A stretch of DNA of 64,000 nt from Saururus chinensis (GCA_035235625.1 CP141140.1:12854685-12918684), one strand, 5' to 3'; shown: positions 26,403 to 43,935, counted from the stretch's first letter. Notes: generated by a model from the sequence alone, not told the origin. Numbers and translations: made by a program.

Positions 26403-27075
26403 CTTGGGTTCTCTCAACCCATTTGTAATGTGTATAGCTTTTCTTTTTATTTGTTCCAATATTTTGTTTGGGGCTGTTCTCCATCTCTTCTGTTATCTTT
26501 CATATTTAAAGGGGTGCCTGGATGAGAGGTTGTTTGCAGAACCAGCACCCTCCTCCTCGACCCGGAAGACATTCATCACTTTTTTTCGTTTTTTATTTTT
26601 ATTTTTTTGAGGTTGAGAAAAAACTATGCCTGATTTGATGGCTGTAACGGGATTGCCTGCTTGTTATAGAAAGGCTACTGAAATGCCTGCAATTTGCGTT
26701 TGAATTATATGGAACGCGTCCATTCTTTTGCTAGTCAGTAAACATAATCTAGATTTATTCAGGAGTTATTATTCGGTTCATTTAACATGAACCAGCACTT
26801 GTGTAGAAACTGTGAAGTAAATAATTCTGACGCAACTTTCAAGCCACTAGTGAGATAGCCCACCCAATCTCTCTCCGGGGAAAGAAGATAACAAAAGATG
26901 GGTTACTCTTATCACCAGGGAGGATAAAAAAGGCGAAGAGGAACCTCATCCATACAAAACGTAGATAAAGTCATCCTAATATATGGATGTCTCATGTCTG
27001 AGATACAAATGTGACGATAAAGAAAGGGATTGAGAGACTACCACCCACTCCCCAAGCCCAAAATAAACCCAGGCC
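26403..27075. other. Intergenic: kinase 3' end and NdhM promoter
   Basis: The first part is the probable 3'UTR (T-rich, near 26580-26610). The part close to 27076 holds the short NdhM leader. No further ORF of interest, repeat or clear TATA box was seen. Confidence 0.5.
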
Positions 27076-27978
27076 ATGGCCGCCACTTACACCCAGGTAC
27101 CTCCCACCAAGCTCTCCACTCCAGGGTGGTCCAGGCCCTGGAGGGCCGTCCGCCGGGCAAGTCTCGTACGAGCCCAACAACAAGTCGAAACCCAACCAGA
27201 AGTCAGCGTAGAACAACCACCGCAAGAACAAAAGCAACAGGCCGATGTTGTGGAAAAGCAGCAAGAATTCCCAAAGACGCAGGAGCCGCAGCCGTTTGCT
27301 AAGAGCAAGAACATGAGCACGGAATATGGCGGGCAATGGCTCAGCAGCTGCACTCGCCATGTGAGGATCTACGCGGCCTATATTGATCCTGTCACCTATG
27401 CCTTTGATCAAACACAGATGGACAAGCTGACCCTCATCCTGGACCCGACCAATGAATTCGTGTGGACAACAGAGACTTGCAACAAAGTTTATGCTTACTT
27501 CCAAGAGCTCGTCGACCACTACGAGGTATGTTACAGTTCATCTCTGCTCCAGATACAAGTTACACTAATATCATTCTCTCTGTCAGTGTCTAATTGCAAT
27601 ATCAAATGGAAATAGTTATTCCTATACACTTAAAATTCTATTGAAGTTTCGAGGGAGTGGGCAACGATTGGAATTGAGTCCAATCTTTTGATTGAAAAGT
27701 TGTCTTGAATTGCCCCATCTAGCTGAAGTAAGAAAAATGAAACGTCAGTAGTATTATGCATCTTTGTTACATAATTGAGGTGGTGGGTGGAATGGATGCA
27801 GGGAGCCCCATTAACAGAGTACACACTGCGTTTGATTGGATCGGACATTGAGCACTACATTCGTAAGTTGCTATATGACGGGGAGATTAAGTACAACATG
27901 AAGTCCAGGGTTCTCAATTTCAGCATGGGGAAACCTCGCGTCATATTCAACAACAATCAACTTCCTGATGAACAATGA
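27076..27978 (+). CDS. ndhM: Chloroplast NAD(P)H-quinone oxidoreductase subunit M
   Basis: Two exons (27076-27525 and 27802-27978, phase-0 intron) give 208 residues, close to the 217 of Arabidopsis NdhM. The first about 40 residues are Ala/Ser/Thr/Arg-rich and lack acids, as in a chloroplast transit peptide. They are followed by a Gln/Glu/Pro-rich linker. From about residue 80 the sequence is the conserved NdhM body (YIDPVTYAFDQTQMDKLTLI, EFVWTTETCNKVY, LTEYTLRLIGSDIEHYIRK, VLNFSMGKPR). NdhM is a nuclear-encoded part of subcomplex A of the thylakoid NDH complex, which runs cyclic electron flow around photosystem I. All conserved blocks are intact. Confidence 0.96.
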
Positions 27979-29093
27979 AGTCTAAATTCTCTTGTCCATA
28001 AACCGCCATGATCAGAATATATATTGTCATACTCGATTTGATTTGATTTTTTATTTTCTGAATGTCAACAAATGTATACTTAGATGAAGATCAACAATTA
28101 ATTTGCCCCCGTTGCGAGTTCTTTTTTACCGTCTCCTTTTCTTTTGTGAGAAATGCTGAATTTATTTTATTTTATTTAGAACTTCGGTCCCAACAATGTG
28201 ATTCATCTGCAGCTAGAACGAACGGCGTAAACTTGGGTCAAATTATTCCATTGCAATTTGGACATGTAAAACATCTCGTATTGTGTTTTTAGCCTCCACA
28301 TCCTTTTCAAAACCTGTTTACACGGGTTTTTAGATTCTTAAATGTTCACTGTCACAGTGACCGGTAATTTTGTCCATTAGTTTACAACACATTCCATTTC
28401 CTGTTGCATTTACGTTCTAATCCAGTGATTTATTATCGGCGACGCAAGTTCCATCTTGCAAGTGATATTGGAGGAGATAAGGACCGAGGAGAAGAATGGC
28501 GTGACTAGTCCCAGAAAATTATGGGCAGGGCTGGGACCCAAGACGTGAATTTAGGAGAATCTTCCTTCCTATGGAAGCCATGCAACGTGTGACACAAGAC
28601 CAACGCGCACAAGACACATCTTCTGTTTCAGATCCTACGGCCATTTGAGTCCCCTCCTCCCGGTCTAGCAGGATCAAATAACGTCCATCTCTCACTGTTG
28701 CATGGAGCCGAGCCCTGCAGATATACTCCCTCCTACCTATATTACATCAACACCTCCTTCTTCACGAACGGCTTTACGCCTTTACCCTTCCTGCCTTCCT
28801 CCTTAGCGCTCTTTCTTCTTTCTTACGTGGTTTGTTGGTTTTACAGGACGCAACAAGGCCTTGTTTTACGTTTTTTAGAGAATTTCCACCATGCAATAAT
28901 ACCCCAATATTTGCTGCCGCTAGCTAGCTTTGCCACCCTTCTTCCCCCCTGATCCTCCCCCCCTCCATCGTTCCTTCCACATTCTGGTCTAACTCTACGA
29001 AAGCAGAGGCCGGCGCTAGACCAGAATGCCAAGACCATGATCCTCGACGCCGCGATCTGGAAGCCTGAGTCTGTCATTTGATCTATATCCTGA
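27979..29093. other. Intergenic between NdhM and the membrane protein gene
   Basis: NdhM 3'UTR, then unremarkable AT-rich sequence. A C/T-rich stretch from about 28650 to 29093 probably is promoter and leader of the next gene. It includes a CTACCTATATTACATC block near 28733 that could serve as a TATA region (weak). Confidence 0.4.
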
Positions 29094-29612
29094 ATGCCTC
29101 TCATGGAAGCCAAGAGGGCCAGCGACGTTCGTATATGGCTTGTCACCCTCTTCTTCCTCTCTTGCATTGTTGGCGGTGGCATCTTCCTCGCCTTGTACCT
29201 CACCTTGCCGGAGGCAGAGGACACCCTGTGGTACGCGGTGGCAGGAATGGTCTTGGTGGCAATTCCCTGGTTTTTTTGGTTCCTTACCTTTCTGTACAGG
29301 GTCCTATGGAAGGGACGGGTGGCCCTCCCTCACCCCAGCGGTGGAGCTGTGGTGGCAGCAGTCGGGGCCAGCACGATGTCTGTGACGAGGGATGTGGAGT
29401 CTCCGGAGTCCGTGGGTGGCGGCGAGCGGAGAGTTCGTTTTGGTGGGGCCACGGTGATGGAGAGTGCAGAGGGAGGCCAGCAGCATGGCCTGGCTCAGGG
29501 ATCAAACCGTGGGAGTGGCGGAGACTCCATAGTCACCACCACCTCCTCCGAGGGGTCTTCTCTCGCCTCACGGGAATGTGAAGTGCCTCTAGCATTAGCA
29601 ATGTCAGCCTGA
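29094..29612 (+). CDS. Small two-span membrane protein, family not recognised
   Basis: A single-exon frame of 172 codons. An alternative in-frame ATG at 29103 (MEAKRAS) is also plausible. Two hydrophobic helices are visible: about 14-36 (VRIWLVTLFFLSCIVGGGIF) and about 46-66 (WYAVAGMVLVAIPWFFWFLT). A basic turn and a long Gly/Ser/Val-rich hydrophilic C-tail follow. A charged start (EAKRASDVR) before span 1 suggests a cytosolic N-terminus and a hairpin topology with both ends cytosolic. High GC and no stop over 516 bp in a locally AT-rich genome support coding. I do not recognise the family; the pattern resembles anonymous plant 'transmembrane protein' entries. No function is inferred. Confidence 0.72.
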   Translation: MPLMEAKRASDVRIWLVTLFFLSCIVGGGIFLALYLTLPEAEDTLWYAVAGMVLVAIPWFFWFLTFLYRVLWKGRVALPHPSGGAVVAAVGASTMSVTRDVESPESVGGGERRVRFGGATVMESAEGGQQHGLAQGSNRGSGGDSIVTTTSSEGSSLASRECEVPLALAMSA

Positions 29613-32548
29613 AAAATATTGATCCAGATCCAAATCATGTATGTATGGTTTTCCTTTTTTTATTCAAACCTGTGGATTCAGCCACTCTTCTTGATTCTTG
29701 TCCAATATAAAATTCCAGAGCTTGCCCTCTGTCTGAATTTTGATTCTTTTGCCATCGTATAGAACATATTGGTAGATGTTGAGCAAAATTAGAATAACCA
29801 TGTAACAGAACCATTTCGTTGGATTTCCTAAGCTTATACTTCTACGATAGAAGACTGTCTAAAATTACTAATTATCGTTTGCATTGTGTTAGTATGTTAG
29901 ACAAGGAAGCTTGTATTCATACTTTATTTTCTCTGTACCATAAGCCTTACACTATATTTTTTCTGTACCACCGTAAGCCTTACACTACTTATGATTATTT
30001 AGGAAAAAGTGAATCTCTTCTCGACCCACCTTCCCTATCAAATCAAAACTAATATAAGACCTATAATATATAAAAAATAGCGTATGAATATCATTTTCCC
30101 ATAGACAATACCCACAGAAGAAGAAGACAACCGTGAGATATAAAAAAGACACTGAATTTGATGAAAAAAAACAAAGAGAGATTAAACTAAAGAACAGCAG
30201 TAGGTGTGGAAGTTTGTTCATATCAAGAAATTGCAATGAGGGAAGGGTAGATTTAGAGACAGGGTCCGCCTGCATACACCATATCAGGCGCAGAAAGGAA
30301 ACATTTGTTCACATGAAAATGTTAAACATGTGATAAGCCAAAACCGAAGGACCAGTCTTTTGCCAGCCATTACAGAATAATCGAAAATTTTAGACCATAG
30401 CTCGAGCAAGGCATCAGAGTTGAAAAGAAGACTGTTGAACCCTATAAGAACTTCACAACTACAGTGCGCATAAATTGGATAAAGCTCTAAACGTCCAATA
30501 TAAAAAATCCAGTAAGAGACATTTTGAGAATTGGATCAATATAGATACCTAGAGTACCAGATACAGGATTAATCTTAGTTATTTTCGTCATATATTGCAC
30601 TTCAAACCTATGACTTCCCTCATAGCTCAATCACCTGCAGTGGTACTATTCCTTCAAAACAGCAAAAACTGTATAAAATCAACACATAAGTCAAACAGAA
30701 GAAGATTCCCTGCGTGAATTCAATTTGTTTATTGGTGAGAGCAAAACGACGGGCTTTGCTAGGTTTATAGAAGTGACCAATAAACTAAGAATGCTTCAAC
30801 GTTCACTTGAATTTTGATTTTTTTTCTTCCTAAAATGGAAGAATTGCTAGTTTTGAGTTATAGATGGAATGAATAAATTCAAACCAAATCATAGCACAAT
30901 TATTTGCTGTTTTCAGCCTTCTTTCCTATTATTGAAAATAAAATTAGTATGATTTCTCTTCAAGAAAATTAATTGTAGAGCTGAAATCGGGCCAACCAAG
31001 TCGGGCTAGAGGACCCAACCCTATCCTTTAGGCAGGCTTCCAAAAGTCCGACATTAAGTAGGCTCAGGTTGAGCCATGGGCTTTTATTCGTTTTTATTTT
31101 TATATTTTTCTAAACATAATTATCTAATAAAAAAATTTCATAATTCTCACTAGTTGACCCAATTGGGTACAAGATCATAAGCCTTTGGCCTTAGGGTGGG
31201 TTCTTTTGCAACTAACATGATAACTTGCAAGCTTAAAATCCCTTAAAGTGCCTTACAATATATAACTTCTACCTTCCTCGTTCCCTTCTAAGCTTAAATA
31301 TAATCTTTTTTATACTTAAGGAGAGGCCAAACGGGGGTGCGGGCTTTATGCCCCCTAGCCCCTACCCAACCATATTTGAAGTGAGACAAAAAATTTAAAC
31401 CTTAACATAAATTTTTATGGGTTGGGTAGGCGAGCTAGCTCTTAAAAGCTTCACCCCTTGTCAATCACCTGGCTAGCAACATAAGTTTCCATTGACTTTG
31501 GGTCAAGTTCAACTCCAGATGAACCATCAATTTTTCTTTTTTGAAAATGAAATGATACTAAAGCAGCTAAACACTCTTGAAGTTCATCATATTGGGTTAT
31601 TGTAACATATGTTTGTCAATAGCCTGAGCTTTTCTCAGTTTGGCTTGACAGATTGAGTCAAGCCAATTTGATCTCAAACTCGAAACAAGACAAGCTGGCT
31701 TGTTTTTCTTGTACTATTATTTTTTTTCGAATATCTAACATCATAATAAGCATTTGCTTGTTAAAATTTTCAGCTTTAAGAAATATTATAAATATATTTC
31801 TTTACACTTAGAACAGGCATAAAAAATTAAATGAGTAGGAATAAATTTAAAACTAATCGTATTATAATAAAATTTACATAGATTGTAGATAAGTTCGAGA
31901 CTAGTATCTCTCGAACTGAGACAAGTCAAACCAGCCTGAGCTCGAATTTGGCTCGACAAGCAGATTTTTGAGCGGGAGTCGAGGAGAGTCAAGTTGAGTA
32001 AAAAAAGCTTACAAGCCAGCTTGGATCGTTATCAGCCCTACTTAACATTTACCGTGTAAAGAAGTGCATATCCAATTTCCAGGCCACAACAAATGGTATC
32101 TTGCCATCAAATAAAATAAATTGTATGTAAAAGAAGGAATATTGAAAGCAACAAGAAACAACCTATCAGCATATAACATACTCCCTTAACAGTTTCTATT
32201 CAACAAGTCATACAGTCATGTGCTTATGAGAAACAGGTCATTTCGGTATATTCCAATCCAATTTGCAGGTGGCAAGCACAGAATAAGAGAATTGACAAGT
32301 ACATCAGTTAAAGAATTAGAAATTACAAAAGCCTGCAGGCTGATATCAGGATATCAAAAAGATAAATGCACAAACAATCAGGAGAACAGAAAAATATTCA
32401 TTTAGAAAAATTAAGAAGCATATTCATATCTGAGTGTAATCTAAGATTCCAAGTTAGTAGTTCCTTCCACTTCAACATAAAGAGAGATATTATTTAAGGC
32501 CTGCAATTTTATCATCAAGTTGCCTGAGGGTAACATGTGGTTATTTTT
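29613..32548. other. Intergenic, repeat-bearing
   Basis: It starts with the 3'UTR of the membrane protein gene. A short repeat (TAAGCCTTACACTA) occurs twice at about 29941 and 29974. From about 30976 to 32040 there is a composite hAT-like element. The final 500 bp are the 3' flank of the LON-domain gene on the other strand. No coding sequence is supported. Confidence 0.5.
30976..32040. mobile_element. Composite non-autonomous hAT-like element (degraded)
   Basis: The left edge TAGAGCTGAAATCGGGCC and the reverse complement of the right edge TAGGGCTGATAACGATCC match in 13 or more positions, of the TAGGGCTG hAT type. Inside, sub-terminal 'gactcaagctcg'-type motifs recur (about 31625-31700 and 31893-31990). 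The middle may hold a second end pair, so two related elements may be fused. No transposase is seen. Flanks (ATTAATTG / CTTAACAT) do not give a convincing duplication. Confidence 0.5.
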
Positions 32549-35500
32549 TTATGTATCCAAGGACTGAATGGCAAGTTTGGCCGCAACCATTGCTGTGCTC
32601 TCTTTAACCAATTTGATGGAACCAGTTAACCTTTCTAATGTGTCTAATAAATCCATGGAATGCAATTTCTGTCTTTGTAGAGCCAGCAACTCTGACCTTG
32701 TAGATCCTGTTGACATGAGCATGCCAAGTATCTCACAAGAAAAAAAATTACAAATTAAGAGCCACAAGTACTAGGAAATCCAGGAAAGAAATTTTTACTA
32801 GAAAACCAAAGGCATACTATTTAAACAGCATTTGAGTTCAGAAAAAGAATGCCAACCAATAAAGGTCAACATGATTTATTCAAAATGGTCCAAAACTCTC
32901 ACTTCTTTTACAATCCCATTTGTTTATTAGCTGACTAATTCACAAGCAGATTTTAGGCATGACCAGGTAAATTGTTGAGCCTGAGATTTTGTCAAAATGT
33001 TTCATATGCATGCTGAATCCATTCTTATAAGAGTGACTACTTTGGGATTTTTCTTTATTAGTCAAAAATCAGTAAGCAAAGAATGAGCATTGATGTTTTT
33101 TTTCTAGTCTGTGATTCCTTGAAAAAACCAACAAAAACATACTAGGAATACAATTCAACATTCTAGTTTAAATGATCTTATATTGAAGATGCTGTCAAAA
33201 CATACTTAAAAATTAGAATGTGAGGTAACGAAGTTGCACAGGTTATTGAAGCAAGAAATATAAAAATTTATGATTAGTAAAAAAAGAACATGATTTGACC
33301 TGAAACAGGCTGGAGAGCAGAAAAGGATATCCGCTCAGCTAATGTTGGGACAAAAGCATCATCACAATCTATGAAGGGTTTTTTCTCTGCCCATCTTATG
33401 CAGTTTGTAAGGCGAGTTTGTAACAGTTCATCTTTGTGAGTCTATGATTTGAATTCAAGAGCAACATGTCAGTTACAAGAAGAAAACATAGTCCAATATG
33501 AGATATATTGAGGAGAGAAGGTTCAATATCGCAAGTATGATTGCTATCCAGAGTCACCAGCTGAGGTTCCTACCATGATTCTCTTTCAGAGGGTTCTCCC
33601 AAATGGACAACTATAACAGACCGTTAGATTACATTTGCTGACCATGTTCAGCCAGGCAATATGTGGTTGGCAATTTCATTATTACATCTAGTTCATGATG
33701 GAACTTTACATTATAATTCAATTTAAGATAGAATTAAAATTTCAATGAACAACTAAGCTAGTTGTTTGCTTGATAATACTCCACAACTTAATGTACAAAT
33801 GTAGTAAGGTACTTCCGGTAATAACAAAATCGCAATATCTATTACTTACCTTCAATTTAATTTGCAGCATTTGTAAATTGAAAAGAGCATCTTTCAGCTC
33901 TACAACTGTGGAATTTAATGTTTCCAAGCATTCAGGTGTTGCATCTTGCATTGGCACAACAACGCCTCTCAAGTAAGGTTCAATCTATGCACATCAAGAA
34001 GCTCAGTGATAATTTATTATAAAAATTATTCCTAACATTTTTATTATAAAAAAATGTCACTGGCTGGTATAAATCTAAAAAATTGTGAGAGCATTGCAGT
34101 AAAAGCAGAATGTTATAACCACTATATTTTCAGCAAAATATATAATTCAATGGTTAGTAAGGCTCATATATATGTTGCCAGTGAAATATGTTCTCCTCTT
34201 ACCTGCTTTAGCCATGATCATCAACATAATTATTATATATTGTCACACCAGACAAGAGTCCTAAAAGTAACATGTATATAATCGACTTCACCTTTCCTCT
34301 CTGTTATAATTTTTTTTCTGGTCAGCTTTCAAAATCTATCAGCAGGGGTAATACCACGAATTTCTCATTCTACAGAGGTAGATATAATATGCAGAAAATT
34401 ATGTTGGGAGAATGATTTGATTTAAACCTCCTGTTCAACTGCTCTGGGACCTCTTTTTGTACCACACATGTAAAGAAATTCAGAGCCCCAAGCATGTTGC
34501 TTTTAGCCATCATTTCCTCAATCATCAGTCTCATCATTGATCTCTTCTCATCAAATCTGTTTTATGTTAAATGACTTCACCTAAACTTTACCACCTACCA
34601 TGCATGTAATAGCTGGACAAACTTGTTTCATGTCTTATCAATAAGAAAATTGAACTTTTACTAAGCCAAAAATACTTTATCACCTACAGAGAATACTCAA
34701 GTTTCATCAAATGTGTTTTCTATCAAATGACATCATCTGAGTCTTTCCATCCATCCTTCTCAAGGTTCTCAATGCTTGTCCCTTTTTTTTTATGGACTGA
34801 AAGTTCTCATTTAAACCGTGCTCATTCTATACATGCCTCTTCTTAGCCGCCTAGCACTTAACCTGGTGCCAAGCAACCAGTTTTGCTCCCACCAAGCAGA
34901 ACTTACTCAGTTTTGCTCTCACAATGTCATTGGAACACCAGGAAAAGCAATCCTAATATGGCTTTCCATTTTAAGCTAATTGGTTACAAATGTAAAAGAA
35001 AGGAAATTAATTTTGGTGAATCCTATTCTGAAGGAATCCCTTATTGAAATTTAAATTTTTTTACTGGAACGCACGTAAATGTGCATCTTCCAACACAATC
35101 AAATTTACTACATTTTCATTTACTATTACAAAACTTGAATTTTCGTTAATCTGGCTACAAAAAATACATCTTCCACTGGCTTGACTTTATTAAGAGATAG
35201 TATATCTCAACTATTGACTATCAATTTTTGCAGGTCATCAAATGTGACAAAACTATAGGTCTTGAGTTTAATTAGAATAACAATCTCTTTATGTGTTAGT
35301 CAGTGCACAAACATGTATAATAACTAGGATTAATGCAGTCCAATTCAAAACTATGTATTAGCAAGCACTTGCTGTGACGTACTTGTTCAAGTTTCACAAT
35401 GTTCACACGCCCAATTCCTCGTATTGAAACTAGAGCGCCAATATCCAACTGTTCAACCTAAGCCGAGACGAGAAGTAAATAAAACAATTAGAGCAAAATA

Positions 35501-36680
35501 GTATGGAGTGTTGTTGATATCCCCGAGTCAACCCCCGATTGGCATATAGCCAAACGTATCCAATTTCAAACACTTACATTTTCCACAAGAACTAGACAGC
35601 CGAATCTAGCAGCAAATGATGCTTCATATGATGAATCTTGAGTAACAACTGGATCCAACACGAAGTGGACAAAAAGATTCTTCTTTCTGAGTAAGGACTG
35701 TAGAAAGCAGAGCCAATGAACTAAAATATGATGTCATATGATTCGTACCCATATATAGGTCCAGCTGGTCAGGATTAAAATATAATTCGATAGTACAATG
35801 ACAAAGCAATATTGTCCACAAATTTACATTAAATTCTGTAGTGTTGCTAATTTAAATTAGATATTTTCAGGGATTAACAAAAGCCAAAGACAATTTGTTT
35901 TACAGTATTGAGTTATACACAATTTTTTGTGGACACAGATATTACAAAACAACAATGTAGCTCAAAAGTCTTGTTCAAATGCAGAAGAGCTGATTGTTTT
36001 GTTCTTCTCCATTTTTTTCAACAATAAAGAGAATTCACTTGCCTAGTCCTACAAAAGGTAAGCAACTTGGTCTTACCAAAAATCAAATGACAAGGTGAAA
36101 AACATGCCACAAAAAGAGTGGGACAGCAGTCATGATCTCTAATGAATTTTATTTTTTTTGTCTTTTCTTCATTGATAGTGCTATCACCAAGTAGAAGAAC
36201 TACAGCACGAAAGAAGAAACAAATCAAATATATCTTAAAAGGGAAATTAGAAGACCTCCTCCAGCAGTGCAAGAAACCTCGCCTCATATAAATGCAGCGT
36301 CTTAGTCTCTGAAGGAACGAGAACCTACAACGTAGTAAAACGCACGAAAATAATAAACCAGATTGAATCCATCATATCTATTCTAGAGTTCGATTCCTCT
36401 TAGTTGCTAAGATTTAGTTAAGTATTGCGGTCATATAACCTTTCATTCTAACTTGACGAAAGTGATTTTTTGTTACCTCATCCGACTGGAAAGGAAGAAG
36501 AGGAAGATCGAGAGAGGACGACTTGAGCTCCCAACGGCGGCCGACTTGAAGACGCCGAACACACGTATTTTTTGGAGCATGGTTGTGCAGAAGTAAGGGA
36601 GAGAGTGGAGTCAGCCTGGTGGGAAAGGAAGAAGGACGGGCACTTGGGAGATTTATGGCCGGGGAGGTTTTGACGCTCAT
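32549..36680 (-). CDS. LON N-terminal (substrate-binding, PUA-like) domain protein, probably plastid
   Basis: Seven exons on the minus strand join to 301 codons: 36477-36680, 36256-36324, 35578-35697, 35383-35457, 33850-33984, 33300-33441, 32549-32706. Residues 1-50 are Ser/Pro/Arg-rich with few acids, fitting a chloroplast transit peptide. LDLPLLPFQSDEVLVPSETK…HLYEARFLALLEE (from about 57) is the start of the LON N-domain. Its PUA-like barrel continues through RFGCLVLVEN…LVSIRGIGRVNI, and a helical C-terminal region follows. There is no AAA+ or protease domain, so this is the stand-alone type found in plants (for example Arabidopsis At1g19740/At1g75460), whose role is poorly known. All conserved blocks are intact. 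Introns are large (1.4 kb between exons 4 and 5). Confidence 0.9.
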
Positions 36681-37084
36681 GATAATATTTTCAAAATGGT
36701 CTCTGCCTGCCTGAAGCTGTCTGTAGTTCTACTCTATTCCCATCTGATGAAGCTCCCGCTTTTAACGCTCAGTCACTACTCCCATGCCTTCACCTGCTTA
36801 CGGCTTATCCAACGGAAGATGCAATTGAGGATGATGAACTGAAATGGACAGTTGGACACCATCTCCGACTCCGGCCCGGGCGCCATCGATCCCGATAGAT
36901 CGACGGCCGGTGAAAGACAACAGCGTACTTGGGTTCCACAGCGTGGGCCCTGAAGTCGATTAGAAATTCTTGCCTACGCATGGGCCCACAAGTCAAGTCT
37001 CGAGCAAACTGGGACTATGTGTAAACCGTGTTGTTTCTACTAATTGGCTTGAACCCGGTTCGGGTCCGAGTGCCGTCGGGCTTT
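36681..37084. other. 5' flank of the LON-domain gene
   Basis: Short upstream region of the minus-strand gene, with an unusual GC-rich patch (about 36860-36920, CCGGCCCGGGCGCC). The LTR copy on the plus strand begins soon after; its U3-like part may start near 36970, where GGGCCCACAAGTCAAG resembles the other LTR copies. The gene's promoter therefore abuts the fossil. Confidence 0.4.
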
Positions 37085-41405
<4,321 letters not shown>

Positions 41406-43935
41406 ATCCATAGTCCTAAGATTCTGGACCAGGTTCAAGAGGACAAAAAAAAAATCAGCCCTGTTATTAAAACACGAGTTTACAACATTAGTAGCTATTT
41501 TATACTTATATATGATAACCCTTCGGTGAAACACATGTTAGTTGAATCAGTAAAAGTTTAGTTAGGTTATATGTTTTAGATTAAATTCTTTTATCTCTTG
41601 CTGTATGTATGTATATATATATATATATATATAATTGTATTGCCTCGGGAGTGCTGGAGCGAAGAACCAGCATTCCGTTTTCTCTTCCCGAATTCCGCCG
41701 TGAACGTCGACGCCTAAAGCGACGGACGGCAACAACAGACAACAGTGAGGAGCGATTCATCCAAATTCGTCCTTCCTTTGCTAAAGTATTTGTAACCCTT
41801 CAATCTTGTCAACGTCATGTAATTTTTTTTTGTTGTCCGGAAGCCCGCTTGGATTAATGTATCATTTCTCCACTTCTTTTGCATGTTTTGGCAAATTAGG
41901 CTTATCGGCATGAAAAAATTATTTTCCTGGAAATGTTCGATATTTTTGGCTCCGAGGGACGTGATCTAACTCAAAATTTTACCGAAACGTGAAGTTTTTT
42001 TGGTTGATTTAGTAGTAGAATAACTTATTCTCTTTGCATTTTTGTACTCAGTCGCGACTGTCTTCGGATCGGAAGGAGTTCATTTTGTAAGAATTTGTTT
42101 GAAGCAGATTCGAATTGAGCTAATTATGTGTGGATTTGCTACGGCATGGGTTGATAGCTTCTCATAGCTCTGACCTTTTTGCTTCTAAATTTATGGAAGT
42201 AAATATTTATTGTCACAATTTAACAACTTTTTTGGTTGACCAAAACTTTTGATGTATCATTTCTCTTCTAATCTCTGTCACAAAGTCGCCGGCGATTAAT
42301 CAGAAAATTCGCCATTTTGCCCCCAGCAGAATAACTCGCCGCCTATTCGAGCCATTGGGCGGCCTTTTCCGAATTATCACAATGTCGGCGCCTTTTTGTG
42401 TTCATTCTGAAAGTTCGCCGTTAAATAAAAATTGCCCTAAATGTCTGTCTGCCCTTCCCATTCTGCCTTCACAGTTCGCCTAAGCCCAAAAAGCCAGACT
42501 CCAGAGTCCAGAGCCGGTCGCCAGACTCGCCGCCGTCGCCACTCGCCAGGTCCGATCGGGGACGATAAGCAGGAACCGAGGAAGCCCCTCCGCGGCTCCG
42601 TTGCAGTTGCGGCCTCCACAAACGCCAGTCACCAGAACAGAAGTTCTCCACTGCGCCTGCTCCCATCTGATTCTGAATTTCTGATCCTGTTGGCTGGTGC
42701 AAGCTCTGTCACAAACTTCATTTTACTACGGCTGCTTCTGAGGTGAGCCTTTGTTTTGTTCTTCTTGTTTAGGCTATTTCGTATTTTGGTTCGGTGTTTT
42801 CAATATATCTAAATTTGTGATTCGTTGATGTTCGTTTTTTATATGAAAATGTTTCCCTTCTATTCATCGGTTAATTTGATGCCATTGTCTGATGCAATCT
42901 GCTCAAATGCAGCTCAAGGTTATCTGTGTCGATTATTTTTTTTTGGGGTCGTAATATGGTCGGCTTAATGCTATTTTTGTGTCTGATGAATGTTATTCGG
43001 TAGTTTTTGCATCTCGTTAAGGTTGTCTACCTTTGTGTATATGGCTAGTTTTTACATCTCGTTAAGGTTTTCTACCTTTGCGTATATGGGTAGTTTTTAC
43101 ATCTCATTAAGGTTGCTAACCTTTGCGTATATGGAAATTTTTTTTTCTTTAGCAGATATTGCAATGGGTAATTTTCTCGCCTACTACAGATCCCATGGTT
43201 GTACTATACGAAGATTTCTCATGAAAGTTGTTGGCTGTGTTCGTCCTATAGGTTTTTTCAATTTTTATTTCTTTAGTTGCTTGATGAACAGAGTTCCTAT
43301 GGTCATGTGCTTGGCTCTCTGAATTTTGCATGCGTGAAAAATGTTTAAAGTAGCCGATAGCAGATTGTTTCTTGGGAGTCTTGGAATGGAAATTGGTTTT
43401 GATTGAATTTTGAATGGATGGAATGAATAGGTTCGATATTGAAGGGTTATTTTCTTTAGCTTTGCAGGAAGCAATGGGTACATTGGAGTGATTTAAATTT
43501 GTAGTTCAGATTTTCCATTGCTTTATATTTGATAAGGTATTTACAGTCTAACTACCTTGTCTATTTTATACTTGGGTTTTATGTTGATAACTTTTGGGAT
43601 TAATCATTTGTTATATTAATAGCATTGATTTGCATCTTCAAATATATTAATATCATAGTTTTCTAGTTGCCGATTTTTCCCTGTATTTTCCGAGCCAAAT
43701 TGGCCCCTATCTGATTTTTTTCCTGCCCTACGACTTTGCGATAGAGCTCTTTTTTAGTTGTAATTTATCTGGTGATGTTCAAATTATCTGGGGTTAAAAT
43801 CTTTCTGGGATTTGTGCCATTTGGTGTGATCTAGTAATGTTTTGGGACATTGATTTCGTCAATGCATTCTGTAGCAACAGCCTGGAACCCTTGCTCAAAA
43901 GAGAGCTTCCTTCTTTTGCTGGTCTAGAATCGACT
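41406..43935 (+). other. Upstream region and 5'UTR intron of MOZART1
   Basis: After a TA microsatellite at about 41610-41632 the sequence has no ORF with family resemblance. A C-rich leader exon is likely around 42440-42741, ending at a TGAG|GTGAGC donor. The intron then runs to a CTGTAG acceptor near 43875, leaving about 60 nt of leader before the ATG. The intron carries a 45-bp tandem triplet at 43001-43135. Placement is inferred from base composition and splice motifs. Confidence 0.5.
43001..43135. repeat. Three perfectly phased 45-bp tandem units
   Basis: Units start at 43001, 43046 and 43091, each reading TAGTTTTTRCATCTC, then TTAAGGTT, then ACCTTTGYGTATATGG, and differing at a few bases. 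They read in frame through a plus-strand ORF (YISLRLSTFAYMGSF-like), but this is a by-product of 45 being a multiple of 3. They lie in the inferred leader intron of MOZART1. Confidence 0.9.

Noticed and set aside
26992-27519. A 175-codon minus-strand ORF opposite NdhM
   Set aside because: Shadow of the GC-rich NdhM first exon, whose plus-strand product is a clear family match.
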